From Arthrobacter sp. OVS8 (GTDB lineage: Bacteria; Actinomycetota; Actinomycetes; Actinomycetales; Micrococcaceae): DNA of 64,000 nt. Below, piece after piece: positions 40,397 through 50,612 of this stretch (positions are counted from its first letter, which is position 1; the number at the start of each line of letters is the position of its first letter). The DNA lies in NCBI GenBank assembly GCA_028370155.1, contig CP116670.1, positions 3,968,001 to 4,032,000 on the forward strand, in the 5' to 3' direction. The position numbers were made by a program, and so were the translations under genes. The notes beneath the pieces were generated by a model. It was not told the origin of the DNA and ran no database searches. It saw only the letters and a list, made by a program, of their open reading frames with translations.

Positions 40397-41166
40397 ATGA
40401 CCATGGTTACGCACAGGTCCCACGTCCAAAAACGCAGGCCGGTCACCATGGGGGACTCCGGCGCGGCACGGCAGCTGCAGCGCTTGGAGTGGTACTGGCT
40501 CTATCCGCAGGCGCGCCTGCCGCACACGCCGCCACGGGCGTCTCCGCCTCGGTTCCGGCCGGTTCGGACCTGCTGTCCATCGATCTCGACGGCGTCCTGG
40601 ATGGCCTGCTCGACCACTCGGAGGACCCCACTCCCTCGCCGTCCTCCCCGCAGCCCTCGCCCTCGGAGGACCCTGACGAGCCGGAGCCGAGCCGCCCGCC
40701 GAGGAAATCTCCCGCTCCCAGTCCGACGCTCACTCCGCAGCCCACCACGCCCGCGGCACCTGCGGTCCCTCAGCCCACCACGCCTGCGGCCCCTCAGCCC
40801 ACCACGCCTGCGGCCTCCGAGCCCGCGACCGGCCAGTCGCCGGCGCAGCCCGCGCCGTCGGCCCCCGTTGCTGAAGTGCCCGTCGCTGAAGTGCCCGGCG
40901 CCGAAGCGCCGGCCGCTGACGTTGCGGCCGGGGCAGCGCCGTCGAGCACCGCGCCCGCAACGCCGTCGACCGCCGCCTCCGCGTCGCCGACGGCTACGGG
41001 TGGCCCCGCCACGGAGTCGGCTGACCCGCGCTCCGGCAGCACGTCGATGGAGGCCACCTCAACGCGTCAGTCCGGCGGACCGTCCCCCTTGCTGGGCCTG
41101 GGGATCGGACTCGTGGCACTGTCCCTCGTCGCCGGTGCCGTGGTCCTGCGGATGCGCCGCGTCTGA
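40397..41166 (+). CDS. Proline/alanine-rich exported protein with C-terminal membrane helix
   Basis: 256 residues after restoring one G near 40485. A signal peptide (basic start, then LGVVLALSAGAPAAHA, cleavage before ATG) leads to a Pro/Ala/Ser/Thr-rich stalk with repeats of PQPTTPAAP (40738-40815) and VAEVP-like units. The C-terminus is a membrane helix LGLGIGLVALSLVAGAVV followed by LRMRRV. There is no LPxTG sorting motif. It looks like a surface stalk protein held by its tail. Why it lies inside the haem cluster is not known. Confidence 0.65.
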
Positions 41167-41234
41167 GCGCCGGAATACTCCCTGCCCGGCGGGCTGGATC
41201 CTGAGCCCAACATCACACTAGGGTGGATTGATGT

Positions 41235-41275
41235 GAAATAGAGCACTTCTACACGCTGTAGAAGTGCTTTATTTC
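41235..41275. promoter_or_regulatory. 19-bp inverted repeat ahead of hemQ
   Basis: GAAATAGAGCACTTCTACA (41235-41253) and TGTAGAAGTGCTTTATTTC (41257-41275) are complementary at all 19 positions but for one G-T wobble, with the loop CGC. It is AT-rich unlike its surroundings and lies 34 bases before the hemQ ATG. It could be a bidirectional terminator of the surface-protein gene or an operator for hemQ. Confidence 0.7.
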
Positions 41276-41309
41276 GACTTAGCCAAAGGGAAGGGGCAGA
41301 CTGGTATCC

Positions 41310-42022
41310 ATGAGCCACACTTCTGCCGAAACTGTCACTAAAACTGAATCAGCAAGCGAAGAATCAGCCGAGCAGTTCTTCACGCTTTGGACGGTTTTCA
41401 AGCGCTCGTCCGACGTCCTTCGCAGCGGTGATGCTGCCGAGGAGTTCGACGCCCTCACCGCGCGGCTGGCCGACGCCGGCGTGATCCACCGCGGCAGCTA
41501 CGACGTTTCAGCGATGCGCGCGGATGCGGACATCATGATCTGGCTGCACGGCCCCCAGCCCGAAGCCCTTCAGCGGGCGATCCGGGACATCCGCCGCAGC
41601 AAACTTTTCACCGGCACCGAAATCGCCTGGTCCGCCATGGGCGTGCACCGCGAGGCCGAGTTCGCCAAGAACCACACTCCCGCCTTCTCCCGCGGCGTCG
41701 AACCGGCGGAATGGCTCTGCGTCTACCCCTTCGTGCGCTCCTACGAGTGGTACCTGCTGCCCGACGCCGAGCGCGGCGCGATGCTGCGCGACCACGGCCT
41801 CCTGGGCCGGGATTTCCCCAGGTCATCTCCAACACGGTGTCCTCGTTCGCCCTCGGCGACTGGGAATGGATCCTCGGCCTGGAAGCCCCCGACCTCGTGG
41901 ACCTCGTGGACCTGATGCGCCACCTGCGCGCCACCGAAGCCCGCCACCACGTCCGCGAGGAAATCCCGTTCTACACCGGCCGCCGGGTGGGCGCCGCCGA
42001 GATTGCCGAGGTCCTGTCATGA
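41310..42022 (+). CDS. hemQ: Coproheme decarboxylase HemQ
   Basis: Last step of the Gram-positive haem route: peroxide-dependent decarboxylation of coproheme to haem b. 237 residues after restoring one C near 41816-41819. It belongs to the chlorite dismutase family; FTLWTVFKRSS, DADIMIWLHGPQPEALQ, WLCVYPFVRSYEWYLLPDAE and the corrected GRDFPQVISNTVSSFALGDW are family segments. ATG 41310 with AAGGGGCAG upstream. Its stop overlaps the hemH start (ATGA). Confidence 0.93.
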
Positions 42023-43298
42023 GCCCGTTCGATCCCCAGGCAAATGCCACCGCTGTCACGACTATCAACGAGGTGACCGAAGCCGGCCGGATGGCCCCAA
42101 GGACTATGACGCGGTGCTCCTCGCCTCCTTCGGCGGGCCCGAGGGCCAGGACGACGTCATTCCGTTCCTGCGCAACGTCACCCGGGGCCGCGGAATCCCG
42201 GACGAACGGCTCGAGGAAGTTTCCCACCACTACCGTGCCAACGGCGGCATCAGCCCGATCAACCAGCAGAACCGGGAGCTTAAGGCCGGTATTGAAGCCG
42301 AGCTCGCCGCCCGCGGGATCGGGCTGCCGGTGTTCTGGGGCAACCGCAACTGGGCCCCGTACATCCCGCAGACCCTTCAGGACATCCACGACGCCGGGCA
42401 CCGCAAGGTCCTGATGATCACCACCAGCGCCTACTCCTGCTACTCCAGCTGCCGCCAGTACCGCGAGGACATCGGCATCGCGCTGACCGAGACCGGCCTC
42501 GACGGAAAGCTCGAAGTCGACAAGGTCCGCCAGTACTTCGACCACCCCGGCTTCGTGGAGCCGTTCATCGAAGGCACCGCCGCCGGCCTCGCCGACGTCC
42601 GCGCCAAGCTGGCTGCGGACGGCACCGCCGGCGCGCCGGTGCACATCCTGTTCGCCACGCACTCCATCCCCACCCGGGACGCCGAGGCGGCGGGCCGCTC
42701 CGAGGGCGAGCCCCGCCAGTTCGCGGAAGACTCCGCCTACGTCGCCCAGCACCTTGCCACCGGCACCGAGGTCATCCGGCGGGTGGAGGCCGAGACCGGC
42801 GATACCGCCCCTGGTCGCTCGTGTACCAGTCCCGCTCCGGCGCCCCGCACGTGCCGTGGCTGGAACCGGACATCAACGACGCCATCGAGGAACTCGCGGG
42901 CCAGGGCGTTAAGGGCATCGTGATTGTGCCGCTCGGCTTTGTCAGCGACCACATGGAAGTTGTCTGGGACCTCGACACCGAGGCCCTGGAAACCTGCGCC
43001 AACCTGGGCCTGGCCGCGAGCCGGGTCCCCACTCCCGGGACGCACCGGAAGTTCGTCGGCGGCATCGTGGACCTGATCTGCGAGCGGACCGCCGCGAACA
43101 ACATCGCTGACCGGCCGCACCTGACCGGACTCGGCCCTTGGTACGACGTATGCCGCCCGGGATGCTGCGCGAACTTCCGCGGCGAAAAGCCCACCATCGC
43201 CGGAGCCGACACGACCATCGGGACGGGCCACGATCCTTACCCGGCGGCGGCTGCCGCCGCCGGCGTCCGCTTCGGCGGCAGGTCAGGACGCACTGTGA
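42019..43298 (+). CDS. hemH: Ferrochelatase (coproporphyrin type); 3' end uncertain
   Basis: Inserts iron into coproporphyrin III. Bases are missing near 42095-42098 and 42808-42811. Motifs: LLASFGGPEG, SYSS/CRQYRED region with VLMITTSAYSCYSSC, PVHILFATHSIPTRD and FVSDHMEVVWDLD with the catalytic Glu. Late cysteines (DVCRPGCCANF) fit the iron-sulfur cluster known in actinobacterial ferrochelatases. As written the frame runs straight into hemC with no stop. A TGA at 43296-43298 overlapping the hemC GTG would be the natural end but needs two more lost bases in 43240-43270; true fusion is the alternative. Confidence 0.85.
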
Positions 43299-44292
43299 CC
43301 GTCAGGATCGGAACCCGCGCCAGCAAATTAGCACTGACGCAGACCCAGCAGACCGCCGACCAGCTGGCCGCCGTCGGCGGTTTCCCGGTCGAGCTGGTCC
43401 ACATCCGCACCGACGGCGACGTCCTCACCGGTTCGCTGTCCCAGATGGGCGGCACCGGCGTCTTTGTCGCGGCCCTGCGCGATGCCCTGCTGCAGGACGT
43501 GTGCGACGTGGCCGTCCACTCGCTCAAGGATCTGCCCACCGGTCCGGCGCTTGGGCTGACGCTCGCCGCGACGCCCAAACGCGTCGACGTGCGGGATGTG
43601 CTCTGCGCCCGCGACGGGCTTAAGCTCGCCGACCTGCCCGACGGCGCCACGGTGGGCACCGGTTCCCCGCGGCGCGCAGCCCAGCTGCGGGCCGCCCGTC
43701 CGGACCTGGACATCCGTGACATCCGCGGCAACGTGGACACCCGTCTCGGCCGCGTCCCCGGGCTACCGGGCAACACCACCGACGCCGTGGTGGAGGGCAA
43801 GAGCTGCGATCTCGACGCCGTTGTGCTCGCCGCTGCCGGACTGCACCGGATCGGCCGGCTCGACGCGGTCAGCGAGTACCTGGAAACCGACGTTATGCTG
43901 CCCGCCGCCGGCCAGGGTTCACTCGCGATCGAGTGCCGTTCCGCCGATGCGCCGCGCAAGGCGGGATCCACCGAAGGCTCACAGGGTGTGCTGGCGCAGG
44001 CCCTCGCCGCCCTCGACGATCCCGACACCCGGCTCGCCGTCACCGCAGAGCGGGCACTCCTGGCCCGGCTGGAGGCGGCTGCGCCGCCCCGGTGGGCGCC
44101 TACGCCTACCGCCGCGGCAGCCTGCTGCACCTCGAAGCCGTGGTCTGCGCCGTGGACGGAACAGCCACCATCCGGGACAAAAAGGCCACGGACGGACTCA
44201 CCGAAGTGGGAGCAACCCTGCTGGGGATCGAGCTCGCCGAAGTCCTGCTGGCCCGGGGCGCCGCCGACATCGCGGACCTGGCCGCTTCCTGA
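43295..44292 (+). CDS. hemC: Hydroxymethylbilane synthase (porphobilinogen deaminase)
   Basis: Polymerises four porphobilinogens. 332 residues after restoring one G near 44077. Start taken as GTG 43295 with AGGTCAGGA upstream (VTVRIGTRASKLALTQTQQT). Catalytic Asp is in DVAVHSLKDLPT; Arg-rich GTGSPRRAAQLRAARPDL and RGNVDTRLGR bind the chain; LPAAGQGSLAIEC is diagnostic. The lost base falls two residues before the dipyrromethane-cofactor Cys (corrected LEAGCAAPVGAYAY), so without correction the protein would be dead. Upstream hemH reads into it in the same frame. Confidence 0.9.
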
Positions 44293-44313
44293 ACCGCGGA
44301 AATACATCAGTTC

Positions 44314-45397
44314 ATGGGACGGCACAGTGCCCGAAACGACGGCGCCCGAAACGACGGTGACCGACACGACGCTGATCGAAACGACAGCGCCCGAAACGAC
44401 AGTGACCGACACGACAGTGACCGCACCGTCGAAGACGGCAACGGCCCCGTCCGCGGCGAGCGGGCCGGGCAGCGCGGGGTGACGGCGCCGGCCGGCGCCC
44501 GGGTCCTCGTGGCCCGCAGTCCGGACCGCGCGGCCGAGCTTGTCACAGCACTGCGCGACGTCGGCGCCGAACCCTGCTGCTGCCGCTCATTGATTTCGAA
44601 CTCGCCAGCGACCAGCACTCCCTGGATGTGGCCTTCGACGCCCTCGGTGCCGGTGCCTACGCCTGGCTGGTGGTCAGCAGTGTGACCACAGTGCAGGCGC
44701 TGGAGGCCAAAGCCGCCGAGCGGGGCACGACCCTCAGCCGCTGGCTTCCCGGCAGCCTTCTCGTCGCCACGATCGGACCCGCGACCCGCCGTTTCCTGGA
44801 ATCCCGCGGAGTCGCCGTCGACCTGGCCCCCACCGGGCAACAGTCCGGCGCGGGGCTCATCGACATCTGGCCCGAGCACCAGGGCAGCGTGTTCCTGCCG
44901 CAGGCAGACATCGCCGACCCCGGCTCCGCCGCGGGCTGGAGGCCCGGGGCGCCTTCGTCCAGGCCGTGACCGCGTACCGCACCGTGGATTATCCGGCCGA
45001 CCCGGGCCGCAGCCTCGCCGCCTGCCACCCGGCAGCGCCGCGGGACAGCACAGCGCAGCGGGACAACGCAGCGCAGCGGGACAACGGGGCCGCCGTTCTC
45101 ACGCCGGACCAGGCCAAGGCCGAAATCGGCGCCGGCCGGCTGCACGCCGTCGTCGCCGCTTCCCCGAGTGCAGCGCGGCGCATCCACGAGGACCTCGCCC
45201 CGCTGGGCGGCTGCCGCTTCGTCGCAATCGGACGTTCGACCGCCGCCGAGGCGCAGTCCCTCGGCCTCAGCGTCGCCTCCACCGCCGAGGAACCCACCGC
45301 CTCCGGCCTGGTGGCCGCCGTCATCCGGGCCCTGGCCAGCCAGCCGTCGCCACCCACCCAGCCCGTCGCCGAGCCCCCAGCAAAGGACACCCTATGA
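44314..45397 (+). CDS. hemD: Uroporphyrinogen-III synthase, with repeat-coded N-terminal extension
   Basis: Closes and flips the last ring. Bases are missing near 44572-44574 and 44932-44934. From GTG 44479 (VTAPAGARVLVARSPDRAAE) the protein would be 306 residues, the normal size; from ATG 44314 it gains 55 residues made of RNDG/RHDS units coded by a 45-bp duplication. The GTG is likelier because the extension is low complexity. Family features: WLVVSSVTTVQALEAK, VATIGPATRRFLESRG and the C-terminal FVAIGRSTAAEAQSLGL. Another low-complexity insert (STAQRDNAAQRDNGA) lies near residue 190. Ends in an ATGA overlap with hemB. Confidence 0.83.
44333..44422 (+). repeat. 45-bp tandem duplication between hemC and the hemD core
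   Basis: Two adjacent 45-bp units (44333-44377 and 44378-44422) differ at five positions. Each contains smaller GAAACGAC / GACACGAC units. Two reading frames are open through it: one gives RNDG/RHDS repeats, the other PETT/VTDTT repeats. Confidence 0.8.
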
Positions 45398-46374
45398 GCT
45401 TCCCGACCCACCGCCCCCGCCGGCTCCGCACCACCCCGGCCATGCGCCGGCTGACGGCCGAACACCGCCTGTCGGCCTCGGAACTCATCCTGCCCGCGTT
45501 CATCCGCGAGGGCCTGACCGCGCCGCATCCCATCGCCTCGATGCCCGGCGTGCAGCAGCACACAACGGACACACTGAAGCGCGCCGCGGCCGACGCCGTG
45601 CAGCTCGGAGTCGGCGGCATTATGCTCTTTGGAATCCCCGCCGTCCGCGACGCCGCCGGAACAGCCTCGCTGGACCCGGACGGTGTGCTGAACAAAGCCA
45701 TCCGGGACGTCCGCGCCGAGGTCGGGGACGACCTGGTGATCATGAGCGACGTCTGCCTCGATGAATTCACCGACCACGGGCACTGCGGCGTCCTCGACGC
45801 CAGCGGCTACGTGGACAATGACGCCACGCTGGAGATCTACGGCCAGATGGCCGTGGCCCAGGCCGAGGCCGGCGCCCACGTGCTCGGCCCGTCAGGGATG
45901 ATGGACGGCCAGATTGCCGTGATCCGGCAGGCCCTCGAGGAAGCCGGCCACGCCAACACCGCCGTCCTCGCCTACGCCGCGAAATACGCCTCAGCGTTCT
46001 ACGGCCCCTTCCGCGAGGCCGTCGACTCCCAGCTCACGGGCGATCGCCGCACCTACCAGATGGACGCAGCGAACCGCCGCGAAGCGATCCTCGAAGTGGA
46101 GCTGGACCTCGAGGAGGGCGCGGACATGGTGATGGTGAAACCCGCCATGAGCTACCTCGATATCCTGGCCGACGTCGCCGCCATGAGCCCCGTCCCGGTC
46201 GCTGCGTATCAGATTTCCGGTGAGTTCTCGATGATCGAAGCCGCCGCCGCCAACGGCTGGATCGACCGGCGGGCCGCCATCACCGAATCCGTGCTGGGCA
46301 TCAAACGGGCCGGGGCCAACATGGTCCTGACCTACTGGGCCAGCGAACTCGCCGGCTGGCTGAAGGAGTCCTGA
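45394..46374 (+). CDS. hemB: Delta-aminolevulinic acid dehydratase
   Basis: Porphobilinogen synthase, 326 residues, intact. Metal-site Cys residues in MSDVCLDEFTDHGHCGVL; the two active-site lysines in YAAKYASAFYGPFREAV and MVMVKPAMSYLDIL. ATG overlaps hemD. It ends TGATGA, overlapping the next gene's start, so hemD-hemB-LLM translation is coupled. Confidence 0.95.
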   Translation: MSFPTHRPRRLRTTPAMRRLTAEHRLSASELILPAFIREGLTAPHPIASMPGVQQHTTDTLKRAAADAVQLGVGGIMLFGIPAVRDAAGTASLDPDGVLNKAIRDVRAEVGDDLVIMSDVCLDEFTDHGHCGVLDASGYVDNDATLEIYGQMAVAQAEAGAHVLGPSGMMDGQIAVIRQALEEAGHANTAVLAYAAKYASAFYGPFREAVDSQLTGDRRTYQMDAANRREAILEVELDLEEGADMVMVKPAMSYLDILADVAAMSPVPVAAYQISGEFSMIEAAAANGWIDRRAAITESVLGIKRAGANMVLTYWASELAGWLKES

Positions 46375-47497
46375 TGAACGCTGCAACGGCCCCTGACCCG
46401 GCCTCCGGGGCGAACCCTACAGCCCCTGTGGGCCCGGGACGCATTCTCCTGGGACTGAACACCTTCGGCGACGTCGGCGTCTTCCCCGACGGGCACCCCG
46501 TTCCGCACGCCCAGGTGCTGCGGCAGCTGCTGGAGCAGGCGGAACTGGCGGACGACGTCGGGCTCCACGCCTTTGGCGTGGGGAGCACCACCGCCAGGAC
46601 TACGCCGTTTCGGCGCCTGAGGTGTTCCTCGCCGCGGCGGCCGCCCGGACCAAACACATCCGGCTCGGCTCGGCCGTCACGGTCCTGAGCTCCGATGACC
46701 CCATCCGGGTGTTCCAGCGGTTCTCCACCGTCGACGCCATCTCCAACGGCCGCGCCGAGGTCATGCTGGGCCGCGGCTCCTTCATCGAGTCCTTCCCGCT
46801 GTTCGGCCTCGACCTGGCAGACTACGAGGTCCTGTTCGAGGAGAAACTGGAACTCTTCGACAAGGCCCGCGCCCAGCAGCCCATCCGCTGGGAAGGGCGC
46901 ACCCGCCCGGCCATCAACGGGCTGAGCGTCTATCCGCCGCTGGAGCACCACCTGCTGCCCGCCTGGATCGGCGTCGGCGGCACCCCCGAGTCCGTGCTGC
47001 GCTGCGCCGAATACGGCTACCCGATCATCTTCGCCATCATCGGCGGCCAGCCGCGGTCGTTCGCCCCGCTGGCGAACCTCTACCGCGAAGCCATGGCCAA
47101 GTACGGGCACCCCATGCAGCAGATGGCCACACATTCGCCCGGCCACATTGCCGAGACGGATGAGGAGGCGCGCGAGGAGTTCTTCCCGCACTGGCTGGGC
47201 CTGCGGAACAGGCTGGGAGCGGAACGCGGCTGGGGCCCCGGCAGCAGGGGCGAATTCGACGCCATGTGCACCCCCGAAGGAGCCCTCTACGTCGGATCGC
47301 CGGAGACCGTGGCGCAGAAGATCCTCCTGCTCAAGCAGAACCTGGGGGTGGACCGCTTCGACCTCAAATACAGCAGCGGCACCCTGCCGCACAAGGCGAT
47401 GATGCGCTCGATCGAGCTGTTCGGCACGGTGGTGGCGCCCCGGGTGGCCAGCCTGCTGGACGCGGCGCCCACCGCTGACCTGAACCTGAAAGAATAG
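46374..47497 (+). CDS. LLM-class flavin-dependent oxidoreductase
   Basis: 374 residues after restoring one G near 46580-46583, which gives FGVGEHHRQDYAVSAPEVFL, the typical active-site segment of luciferase-like enzymes. Later IRLGSAVTVLSSDDPIRVFQ and AEVMLGRGSFIESFPLFG are also characteristic. The cofactor is FMN or F420; substrate unknown. It is locked between hemB and hemL with an ATGA overlap at its start and five bases to hemL, so it is expressed with the haem genes. A role in haem metabolism is inference from position only. Confidence 0.85.
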
Positions 47498-47502
47498 AAA
47501 CC

Positions 47503-48833
47503 ATGACTTCCAGCCATCCTCGCAACGAGGAACTCTTCGACCGCGCCCGCCAGCTGATGCCGGGCGGCGTCAACTCCCGGTCCGCGCGTTCGGCTCCGTC
47601 GGCGGGACCCCGCGTTTTATGGTCTCCGCCAAGGGCCCGTACCTGACCGACGCCGACGGCGCCGAGTACGTTGACCTGGTCTGCTCCTGGGGCCCGGCGC
47701 TGCTGGGACATGCCCACCCGGCGGTCCTCGCCGCCGTCCACGCCGCGGTGGACCGCGGGCTGTCCTTCGGGGCATCCACCCCGGACGAGGCCAACCTCGC
47801 GGCGATCGTGCAGGAACGCGTCCCCGCCGCCGAGCGCGTCCGGATGGTCTCCACCGGCACCGAGGCGACCATGACGGCCGTCCGGCTGGCCCGCGGCTTC
47901 ACCGGCCGGGACCTCATCATCAAGTTCGCCGGCTGCTACCACGGCCACCTGGACGGGCTGCTCGCCGCGGCCGGCTCCGGCCTCGCCACCCTGGCGCTGC
48001 CGGGCTCCGCCGGCGTTACGGCCGCCACCGCCGCCGAGACCCTCGTGCTGCCCTACAACGACCTCGCCGCCGTCGAGGCCGCCTTCGCCAAGCACGGCGA
48101 CAACATCGCCGCCGTCATCACCGAGGCGGCCCCCGCCAACATGGGTGTTGTCACTCCGGGTGAGGGCTTCAACGCGGGACTGTCCCGCATCACGCGCGAA
48201 CACGGCGCGCTGCTGATCCTCGACGAGGTCCTCACCGGCTTCCGTACCGGGTACTCCGGCTACTGGGGACTCACCGGCGGCGCGGCTGACGCTGCCCAGC
48301 CGTGGACCCCCGACCTGCTCACCTTCGGGAAGGTCATCGGCGGCGGATTGCCGACGGCGGCCCTCGCTGGCCGCGCCGAGGTCATGGACTACCTCGCGCC
48401 GCTCGGCCCGGTCTACCAGGCCGGCACCCTGTCCGGGAACCCCGTGGCGATGGCCGCCGGCGTCGCGACCCTGACCCACGCCACCCCCGAGGTCTACTCT
48501 TTCGTGGACGCCCGCTCGCTGGAGCTCTCCGCGGCACTGTCGGCGGCCCTGGAGGCGGCCGGGGTGGACCACTCCATCCAGCGCGCCGGGAACCTGTTTT
48601 CCGTGGCGTTCGGCACCGCGGCCCGCGGCGTGCACAACTACGACGATGCCCAGGGCCAGGAAGTCTTCCGCTACGCGCCGTTCTTCCACTCCATGCTGGA
48701 CTCCGGGGTTTACCTGCCGCCGTCGGTCTTCGAAGCCTGGTTCCTGTCCGCCGCCCACGACGACGCGGCGATGAACCGGATCTTCGACGCGCTGCCTGCC
48801 GCCGCCAAGGCCGCGGCCGCCGCGACGGCCTGA
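47503..48833 (+). CDS. hemL: Glutamate-1-semialdehyde 2,1-aminomutase
   Basis: PLP enzyme that makes 5-aminolevulinate, second step of the C5 route started by hemA. 443 residues after restoring one C near 47576-47578 (VNSPVRAFGSVGGTPRFMVS). Motifs: VSTGTEATMTAVRLARG, FAGCYHGHLDGLL, ILDEVLTGFR and the PLP-lysine TFGKVIGGGLPTAA. Last gene of the haem cluster, ending before a large palindrome. Confidence 0.95.
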
Positions 48834-48870
48834 CGCCGAAGGGCGGCAAACGCCGGTTCCGGCGTCGTCG

Positions 48871-48916
48871 TTAACTACTCAGGGCACCCGCCGCGGCGGG
48901 TGCCCTGAGTAGTTAA
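48871..48916. terminator. 46-bp perfect palindrome, bidirectional terminator of hemL and metQ
   Basis: TTAACTACTCAGGGCACCCG onward (48871-48893) is exactly mirrored by 48894-48916 without a spacer. It lies between converging hemL and metQ, and its TTAA ends supply short T runs on both strands. Confidence 0.85.
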
Positions 48917-48934
48917 GCGGTCAATCGACGGGGA

Positions 48935-49776
48935 CTAGAAAGCCACGGTGACGTCACCGTTGGGCCATTCCTTCTCGATGAAGGCCTTGACCTCGGGGAG
49001 TGCAGCAGCTCGTCGAGCTTCTTGATGCGGACGTCATCCTTGGAGTCCTCGCGCCACGCCAGGAAGTTCGCGTAGGGGTTGTTCTCCACGGACTCCACGG
49101 CCAGGGCGTCCTTGGTGCTCAGGCCGGCCTTGAGGATGAAGTTGCCGTTGATCAGGGCCAGGTCCACCGAGGGGTCCTTCAGGTCGTTGATCAGCAGTTC
49201 CGGCTGGTTCTCGGAGAACTTCAGCTTCTTCGGGTTCTGCTCGTCAGTCAGCGTCAGCACGGAGGAGTCGTCCTGGATGTCCTTGACCAGGCCGGCGACC
49301 TGGAGGACCTTGAGGGCGCGGACCTGGTTGGACGGGTCATTGGTGATGGCCACCTTGGCGCCGTCCTGGATGTCCTGGATGTCCGTGACCTTCTCGGAGA
49401 ACGCCGCGTAGGGCTCGATGTGGACGCCCTCGCCGTGGCCGAACGTGTAGCCCTTGGTCTTCACCTGGTCCTCGAACCAGGGCAGGTGCTGGTAGTAGTT
49501 GGCGTCAAGGGAGCCGTCGCTCAGCGCGGTGTTGGGCGTCTGGTAGTCCTCGATTTCCTTGATGTCTAACTTGAGGCCGGCCTTGGGGGCGAGGTCCTGG
49601 TTGATGAACTCGAGGATCTTGGCCTGCGGCACGGGGCTGGCGCCGACAGTGAGCGTGGCGGGATTGGCCGGATCCAGGGCAGTGACCTGTGCGCTGGGGG
49701 TGGACGAGCCACCGCAAGCCGTCAGCGACAGGGCAGTGACAATGCCGGTGGCCAGGAGGGTGAGTGACTTACGCAT
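48935..49776 (-). CDS. metQ: MetQ/NlpA methionine-binding lipoprotein
   Basis: 280 residues after restoring one C near 48996-48999 (C-terminus ...EWPNGDVTVAF). A lipoprotein signal (MRKSLTLLATGIVTALSLTA with Cys21 in LTAC) leads to the NlpA fold: TVGASPVPQAKILEFINQDL, LDANYYQHLPWFED, and ALINGNFILKAGL. With MetI and MetN it forms a D/L-methionine importer. Gap to metI is 161 bases. Confidence 0.92.
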
Positions 49777-49937
49777 CGGATGCGTTCCTTTCGAAATAGC
49801 TGGAGTCACGACGTCGGCGCCGTGATCCGCGCAGATGCAGAGGGCGGCTACCCGCTGCAGGGTGGTGGTGCAGTCTCGGCAGTCCGGCCGGGATCGGGCC
49901 GGACTGCCGGTGTCAGTGGCCGCTGGAAACGGGGCTG

Positions 49938-50609
49938 TCAGCGGTGGTCGAGGCCGCGGGAGATCCGCTCGCCGACCAGCTGAATGACCTGGACCAGGAC
50001 GATGATCAGCACGATGGTGACGAGCATGACCGTGACGTCGAAGCGCTGGAAGCCGTAGTTGTATGCGAGCTTGCCGAGGCCGCCGCCGCCCACCAGGCCG
50101 GCCATCGCGGAGTAGCCCACGAGGGTGACCACCGTGGTGGTGGCGGCCGCGACGAGGGCGGGCAGAGATTCGCGCAGCATCACCTTGTTGATGACCTGCA
50201 TTTTGGTGGACCCCATCACCTGGGCGGCGTCGATCTTGCCGTGGTGCACATCGCGCAGGCAGTTTTCCACCAGCCGGGCGAAAAACGGGATGGTGCCGAT
50301 CGAGAGGGACACCGAGGCCGCGACCGGGCCGAGGCTGGTGCCGGTCAAGGCGCGGGCCAGCGGAATGAGCGCCACCATCAGGATGGCGAAGGGGATGGAA
50401 CGGGTGATGTTGACGATCACGTCGCTGAGGATCCGGTTGGTGACCGGCATCGGGCGCAGCCCGCCCGGGGCGGAGACGTGCAGGAATACGCCCAGCGGCA
50501 GGCCGATCAGCACGGTGAAGAAGGACGATATCCCCACCATCTGCAGTGTTTCGATGATCGCTTCGGGCAGGGCTTTGGCCAGGACGGGATTGCTGAAGAT
50601 GTCGTTCAT
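49938..50609 (-). CDS. metI: Methionine ABC transporter permease
   Basis: 223 residues, intact, five membrane helices. The ATPase-coupling loop ENCLRDVHHGKIDAAQVMGS and the segment ATTTVVTLVGYSAMAGLVGG are typical of MetI. It starts three bases after the metN stop. Confidence 0.92.
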   Translation of the reverse strand: MNDIFSNPVLAKALPEAIIETLQMVGISSFFTVLIGLPLGVFLHVSAPGGLRPMPVTNRILSDVIVNITRSIPFAILMVALIPLARALTGTSLGPVAASVSLSIGTIPFFARLVENCLRDVHHGKIDAAQVMGSTKMQVINKVMLRESLPALVAAATTTVVTLVGYSAMAGLVGGGGLGKLAYNYGFQRFDVTVMLVTIVLIIVLVQVIQLVGERISRGLDHR

Positions 50610-50612
50610 GAA

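Noticed and set aside
40735..40815. Repeat array in the haem cluster as a mobile or regulatory element
   Set aside because: It codes for PQPTTPAAP units of the exported stalk protein.
43138..43623. 161-residue plus-strand ORF across hemH-hemC
   Set aside because: Arg-rich out-of-frame reading of both genes with no family resemblance.
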